Positions 19,011 through 24,489 of a stretch of DNA of 24,489 nt are shown here, piece after piece. Numbering within the stretch: position 1 is the stretch's first letter; every line of letters starts with the position of its first letter. The translations under genes were made by a program, and so were the position numbers. The notes under the pieces are model-generated. The model had not been told where the DNA came from. It searched no databases and was given only the letters and a program-made list of their open reading frames with translations. This stretch comes from Larix sibirica (taxonomy: Eukaryota; Streptophyta; Pinopsida; Pinales; Pinaceae), in the NCBI GenBank assembly GCA_004151065.3, contig NWUY0304582131.1, positions 1 through 24,489 of the forward strand, given 5' to 3'.

Positions 19011-21704
19011 GCATATATACGTTTAACTTGTCCCATTGCCAGTCCATTCCACCTCACATAGCTCATTGCTGGGAGGTCATTGCAAGCCGGTAAGCCACCA
19101 ATAGCCAGTATAGCGTATCATCGCCGCCAGTCACATTGTCAGAGGATATTGCCATACCATAAAGCCGTAGCATATCTACGTGAGACTTGTCCATTGTCAG
19201 TAAAGTGTCTTGCTCATTGAGGACTAAGGAGGCACGGAACTAATACCTAGGATTTACAGGTGGTGATTCAATAGATCCAGGTAGGTGCATAAAAAAGAAA
19301 ACGCCTACATACTAGTGGTTGTTATTGCATAGACAACCTTACTCTAAGCACTACTACCAAAATATACAACGTTTAGCGGATCCTTGCCTTCATATGGCCG
19401 ATACTCACATATTTACGCTTCACTTGTCCTTGCCAGCTGGTCCAGCCAATAGCCCATCACGTAGCCTGGGATGGGTCCATAAGGGGAATAATTCCACACT
19501 TGTCCTTTGGTATGTAACAAGAAATAAATACAGCAATATACAATATACTACGCGATATCGCATCTATACGTTTCACTTTGTGCCATTGTAATTGGTAATC
19601 TGAATATGCAATCTTACTTAGGGAATACGGAAATATACTAATTGTAGTTAGGAAGTACTACTTGGGAAGCTACGTATCCTATTGGGTGGAAATAATACAG
19701 TGGAATAATCTCCATGGGAGCTAGCTCTAAGGAGCTCTAATCCGCAAGTTCCATACTGTATTTTCTTTCTTACATTACCACCAGACATCGATTTCTATTT
19801 CTCAATGGCCTCAGCAGGTTCGGTCGAGGCAGGAAGTCAAAATAAGTTTGTTGGAACAATATGTCAACTTCATCTAAATTGAGGCTTTACAAAACTCGCA
19901 TCTCTAAGAACTACTCTAGTTGTTTCCGCTCTACTTGTCTAGAGAGGAGACCTTACAGTCCGGTTTTTGGTGAGCCCCATTTACTCCCCATGCATGAGTA
20001 CGAGCAATTAGCTTCGAGTGGGTGAATGCGCATAGGTACTCTGTTATTAACTCGGAAGGTGAAATATCCATCCTATTGGCTTAAGTCTGCCACAATAGTA
20101 AGTAAGTTACTTCACGAGCATATACATTAGGCTATGTTTGTTGACCCATACAATCTTGATTTGAAAATAGGAATACATTCCTTGCCCTCCTAACGTCAAG
20201 CAAGCGGGTTCCTTGTCTTTTGAAAGAAATCCCACCAAGTTTACAACAAATGGGGGATACTTATTGGATAAATAGCCAACCAAGAGGAAGTAGAAAATCC
20301 CATTAAGACTAAGGCTATGAAAAGGCTAGTTTCCATGGAACTTACTCCACAAGGGCAAGTACAAAAGAAAGTGTCTGGAAAGTTTTTCTGTAAGGCTAGT
20401 AGTACCTATTGCATAGGCAACCTTACTCTCTCTATAGCTGTCTGGATACAGAAATTTCCGATAGACAATCATCATATTAACATATGAGACTCGCATCTAT
20501 ACGTTGACCTTTGCCATTTGAGGTGATCCTTAGCACCTCCCTACCCTAAATAGACAACCCGTTGTTGAATCCATATGGTGTTGGTTCGGGTGGGACAGAT
20601 TGAAAAACCTTGGCTCATTTGGCATTTTAGTAACAACCTCATTTTTATGGGTTCAATGAATCCATTCCTCCTCCCTCATCGGGGATCTAAAATGGAGATT
20701 ATTGTTACTCAACTATACCCTGTCATATAGTTTTTCTCTGGTATGCCCCCTTGCACCCGGGCCCACTTTCGCTGACATGCCGGTAGGTTCTCCAAGTGTT
20801 GATGCCAGGTGTCAATCAATAAGAAGGAAGGAGAGGCCCGGTAGGGTGAGCCTGCCGAACTCTCGACTAAAGGCCGCCATCGACTCACTATTCATATGGT
20901 GAGGAAATGAATCACTATATTGGGAGGGAAATAAGCCAATGGAACATACAATCTCCAACGGGGGATCAACAAGGGGAATAATCCCACAATAGTTCTATTC
21001 CAATCCCAATGGGGTTACTCCTGTGATCCAATGGGGCATCAACAATGGGGGGAAAAAGACAAATGACAATATTGCGCATATCTACGTTGACCTTTTTCGG
21101 GGCGGGACGGGGGATGAGTAGCAGCAGCCATAGGGTATCCATCCATAGGAGGGTATTCATCCAATAGCCGAACCGAGCATTGAAAGAAGGTCCCCAGTGG
21201 TTGGACAATTGACTACCCTTTCACAGGAATAAGAAGCAGCACCTGGCAGAGACAGCAAAGCTGGCCTTCTTCCCAAAAGCAAATCCCAAAAAGAATTGAC
21301 AGGAGGTAGTTGTTGTTAGTGCAGGTTCCATTTGTAATAAGTAATCTGAATATGCAATGGCCTCTTCCCAGCATAGAGAGACAGTCTGACATTACCCACC
21401 AGACATTAATAGAGATAAATAGTATATTGATCCCATCCCCTGTAGTGTAAGCTCCCCCGGTCTATCTATTTTCTCCTCCTTGAGGGTTATGTTCCAGTGA
21501 CGTAGGTGTTGTTGTACTTGGCTGCAATGGGTGGAGTGCAATGGTATCACTCACTTAGTTTGTGAAATCCATATAGTGGGAATAAACCAATGGGACTAAT
21601 CCAATGGGGTTGACTTCTACAGTGCCCAATTGAAATATCTAGATCAATAAAGAAATACATCGCGATACTATAATACGAGATCGCATATCTACGTTGACCT
21701 TTCC
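19011..21704. repeat. Seven-copy dispersed element around GCATATCTACGTTGACCTTT
   Basis: Copies start at 19011, 19170, 19407, 19560, 20493, 21076 and 21683. The core is GCAT[AC]T[CA]TACGT, then a short variable piece, then AC(T)TTG or ACCTTT and often CCATTG. The three copies at the right end are closest to each other (GTTGACCTTT); those at the left read ACTTGTCC. Other words travel with them: GTTATTGCATAG/ATTGCATAGGCAACC (19322 and 20407), CTGAATATGCAAT (about 19601 and 21346) and ACCACCAGACAT (about 19778 and 21400). This suggests larger duplicated blocks, now eroded. No gene is evident; the 90-codon ORF at 19319-19591 is probably spurious. Confidence 0.6.
20884..20903. repeat. Hairpin element, copy 1
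   Basis: CTCACTATTCATATGGTGAG: an 8 bp stem (seven Watson-Crick pairs plus one T-G wobble) around a TCAT loop. One of three copies in the window. Confidence 0.8.
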
Positions 21705-22139
21705 CAAGAGTGTGTGAGGTGGATTACTACCCTGATAACTTATACACCCATGCATTACGTCTTGTCACGAACGAGATTCTTTGAGATCCCCGCATTTTAA
21801 GGCGCTTTATAGCCACTTTCACCCCTTCAAGGTGGGTGGGATAAAGGTCATCTTTCATCCCCATTTTGTTAAGAGAGTTCGAGTGCTTGTAAGTGCGGGA
21901 CGTAAGCGGTAACTGATAGGCTGTACTACACTTCTACTACTCATAGGTGCTCTCATCGATCTGGTTCAGTGCCTTCCCTGGTTAGGTTTACTGCCTGGAT
22001 TTTCTATCTTTACAGCTATATTGCTCTTAAGTATTCCATATATTTTTGAAGTATTCCTCTCCTCTCCTCTCCCGCTGGTCGAGTCACTAACGTACCTCTC
22101 CTTATCAGTCGAGCCCCCTAAAGGGTCCTCTCCTTAACA
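21705..22139. other. No gene recognised; pyrimidine-rich tract
   Basis: A TCCTCTCC-rich tract lies at about 22055-22080 and CCTCTCCTTAnCAGTCGAGCC occurs twice just after it, leading into the repeat at 22140. Otherwise nothing is apparent. Confidence 0.4.
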
Positions 22140-22187
22140 GTCGAGCCTGCTTACGCATCCTTATGGTCGAGCCTGCTTGCGCATCCT
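22140..22187. repeat. 26 bp tandem pair
   Basis: The units at 22140 and 22166 are 22 bases long, begin GTCGAGCCTGCTT, end CGCATCCT and differ at one base. Confidence 0.85.
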
Positions 22188-23239
22188 AGGCTGTCCGCCG
22201 CGAGTATCTGTCTGGGGTTTAAGCCCGTCCGTCCATACAAGAGGCACGATAGTGGTACTGACTAAGCATTAATGAGGGAAGTGTTGGTTATGAAACGTTG
22301 GTGACTGCTGTATCCGAAGCCCGTGCACCAATGTTCTTCTATTGGAAGCCGGTGAATGCTATTGGGGTCTAACAAAGGTTGGATAAGTGCGTTATTGAGA
22401 GGTTGTTGAAGCAGTTGGGTAGTTTGTAATAGTGAAGTAAAGGGAAAGTAGGCATAAGGTCTCACGCAATAGCAATCATTAGATTATTTCTTAGATGAAT
22501 GAGTGAGTCTGAAGACCCAATAAGATAATAATCGGATAAGATAAGAAATCGTACTAACGCTGGGAATTAACCAGTCACATTGATGTACCTCTATTTCATG
22601 GATGGGCGGTAAGAATCTCTGGCTGTGTATTACGCAATAAGAATCTATCCGTCCTCTGGGGCTGCCATCCTATCTCCCAACCTTCTTATCTATCATCTTA
22701 TTAGGCTAAGGCTTACTTAGATGGGCTGCCACTTAGACGGCACGGAATCCCTATCATGAGCACGAGCATAATAAACTGGGTCTACTGGGTCTATGGGAAT
22801 AGGGAAAAAACCATCACTTGTCTATCAGCATAGGGTTAGAGATAATATGGGATGATGGGGGACTGGGCCTATTAGGGCAGGTCCGGCAAGCAAGCCACAT
22901 ATTATATACGAGCCCGCATTTAGTGAAACCGCTATACCCAAAGGCAAGTTCTTATTCGCTTCGCTCACTCAATCCTGAAAGGCTATAACATTCTTTCATG
23001 GACCGAGATAATGCAGTGGCTTGCTTCTGGTAGAATCTGTGGCTTGCTTCTGCTTCTATGGCTCAGACTTCAGCTTACTAAACTATCACTTAGGAAGGTT
23101 TAGAATCGACTACTTCAACTTCAAACTTAGTAGGATGTATAATCCGATACTTCAACTGCTTCTAAGGCTGGAGAATAACTCACTTCAAATCTTATACTAC
23201 TACGACTATTTCAACTTCGAACTTAGGTAGGTGAATGAA
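22188..23239. other. No gene recognised; 96 bp-spaced repeat
   Basis: A block of about 28 bases beginning CGACTA and containing TTCAACTTC and AACTTAG occurs at 23107-23134 and 23203-23231, with a weaker related copy between them. The 67-codon (22262-22465) and 69-codon (23021-23230) ORFs have no recognisable domain. Confidence 0.4.
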
Positions 23240-23590
23240 TTTCTTGCTGTAACATTCTTCTACGAATGGGAACGGGAAATAAGGGTGTTAACGCTCACCA
23301 TTCATATGGTGAGGGAATTCGTGGACGTCTTTTTCGTACGGGCCTAATCCAAAGCCAGTTGTTTCACCAGTTGAAGAGCTTCAGCCCCAGATATTCAGAA
23401 GGAAGAGTCAGGCGTGCTTAACCACCATTTTGTCGATGTGCAGTTGAACCTGTCGATGAAGTTTTAGTAGATCCAACCTATCCACCACCAAATACACCTT
23501 AAGCTGCATATGAGCCACCTTACCTAGTTGATTTTAGCCGGTTGAAGCAGTCCCTGTTAGTTAGTTGTTTAAGCTATGGTCCCACACATT
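23240..23590 (-). pseudogene. Decayed Gly/Ser/Thr-rich reading frame related to array A (array D)
   Basis: The minus strand again carries the array vocabulary: VGSTKTSSTGSTAH, SSSTGETTGFGLGP and GSYAA, in frames broken by TAA, TAG and TGA and at least two slips. STGETTG closely matches STIGETAG in array B at about 7.35 kb. The plus strand of the same DNA reads Pro/Val/Asp-rich (VDEVLVDPTYPPPNTP), so strand choice rests on similarity to array C. The hairpin copy at 23294-23313 lies inside it. No start signal or known domain. Confidence 0.3.
23294..23313. repeat. Hairpin element, copy 2
   Basis: CTCACCATTCATATGGTGAG: here the stem is eight perfect Watson-Crick pairs around TCAT. It differs from the other two copies only at the paired C/T position. 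Confidence 0.85.
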
Positions 23591-24069
23591 TACACCCTGA
23601 TTCTTCGGGAGACCGGAACCACTTTAGTTAGGCCCTCATACTCGGTGCTTAGATATGCCGTACTGCCTCAGACCTCAGAATTGCCAAGTGCTACCTTCAG
23701 ACAGACAGAATCTGAAACTCCTGAACTACAGTGCTGAAGTCCCCAATTATTTACCCACATCTTCTGCTCATCATTAACATGGTCCCACCCTGAAACCCAT
23801 ATGATTAAGATGAAGCTACTCTTTACGGTTATTCTGCTAGTTACCTTATGAACTGGGCGCTGGGTACAGTGCTTGCCGAGCATCTTGTGGTTACACTCCT
23901 CCTGGCACATTGATAGGATACTTTTACCATTGATCCCACGCTTTTAGACAGAAGGACGAGAGCCTACCAAAGATAGTTAGTTACGTCACCCCTGGATAAT
24001 TACACAAGCATTTGGCCTTATGAAAGCGCTCAGCCAGGCGTTGAGAGGTCGAGGCAAGGGACGGAGTCA
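23591..24069. other. No gene recognised
   Basis: The 80-codon minus-strand ORF at 23668-23910 has no recognisable motif and no supporting codon bias. No RNA gene was found. Confidence 0.3.
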
Positions 24070-24089
24070 CTCACTATTCATATGGTGAG
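24070..24089. repeat. Hairpin element, copy 3
   Basis: Identical to the copy at 20884. Flanks are unrelated to the other copies beyond the shared following G residues, so the element itself is the conserved unit. Confidence 0.8.
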
Positions 24090-24326
24090 GGATTTTATGC
24101 CAAGCATCCTAGCGTACTCAAGGTAGGCTTATCAGACCCAGCTAGAACCAGGTATTATCAGCCGAATAGAAGGACGAGGTCAGCTGGACAACCACTACGT
24201 TCGTGGGGATCACCATCCTTGCGTAGGGGAAGGAGGTTAGGGAGAGTTTGGGAATTGACTCCGATTGAATCGATTGTTCAAGCGCGGTCTACACCTTGGT
24301 TGTCGTAGGTAGGCTCCTCGGCTTAG

Positions 24327-24470
24327 TCGGCCTGCCTCTATTGTTCAAAACCCAACAACGCGCTAACCTCGGCTCCTTCAGTTTCAGTAGGGAAGAAAGA
24401 CTTGAAGGAGGGGAAGAAAGAGGTTGAGGGGAAGAAATCATTTCCATTCGATCAAGTCATTCATGCATAA
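24327..24470 (+). other. Open frame with Lys-rich GKK repeat at the window end
   Basis: A plus-strand frame is open from after a TAG at 24324 to a TAA at 24468 (47 codons, no ATG). Its end carries GKKDLKE, GKKEVE and GKKSFPF, from GGGAAGAAA words 21 and 18 bases apart. Highly charged, low complexity, no family recognised. It may be the same phenomenon as the other multiple-of-three repeats or chance. Confidence 0.2.
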
Positions 24471-24489
24471 TGACATATATAATGAATGA

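Noticed and set aside
19011-21704. CRISPR-like array from repeated GCATATCTACGTT units
   Set aside because: Spacing is irregular (150 to 930 bases) and the repeats are degenerate; no spacer-repeat structure.
23668-23910. 80-codon minus-strand ORF
   Set aside because: Ordinary composition but no motif or coding bias, and both strands are equally open over part of it.

Overview
The window contains no intact, recognisable gene. I found no convincing tRNA, rRNA, conserved protein gene or CRISPR array. The longest open frames are short and read either as shadows or as parts of repeat arrays. It looks like seed-plant DNA made of two unlike parts that meet near position 5,050. The organism call is an inference from texture: plant-type retroelement remnants on the left, and on the right GC-richer, repeat-rich, gene-poor DNA of the kind found in very large plant mitochondrial genomes, with conifers or other gymnosperms most likely. 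A nuclear insertion of mitochondrial DNA, or an assembly join, would look the same.

Left part (1 to about 5,050) is AT-rich and nuclear in character. It has a probable minus-strand LTR retrotransposon remnant (LTR about 1224-2016, initiator-Met-type primer-binding site at 1207-1218, decayed internal leader below that). A 19-20 bp minisatellite lies inside the LTR. Further on are a 69 bp duplication, a decayed short reading frame (2635-2903), a 27 bp tandem pair, a diverged 350 bp direct duplication (3671-4021 and 4041-4389), a three-copy 48 bp minisatellite and a possible minus-strand LINE 3' end running into a poly-T tract at 4714.

Right part (about 5,050 to 24,489) begins with a perfect 8 bp hairpin and a stretch resembling the 3' end of a plant mitochondrial group II intron (5170-5590). 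The rest is a mosaic of degenerate short repeats. The most striking are four blocks (5726-6127 plus; 6985-8090 minus; 11265-12689 minus; 23240-23590 minus) that read, in frame over hundreds of bases, as Gly/Ala/Ser/Thr/Asn-rich low-complexity peptide with strong NNT codon bias and recurring Gly-Ser-Thr and Ala-Gly-Asn motifs. They are broken by a few stops and single-base frame slips. The largest block is about 475 codons long, including about 194 codons with no stop. Other arrays include a 21 bp (7-residue) repeat in a 48-residue ORF, an 18 bp repeat, a CAGTAC cluster, a seven-copy dispersed motif (19.0-21.7 kb) and a three-copy 20 bp hairpin element (20.9-24.1 kb).

No pathway or operon can be reconstructed. 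The main value of the window is the family of coding-like arrays and the dispersed small repeats. Whether any of it is transcribed or translated cannot be told from sequence alone.
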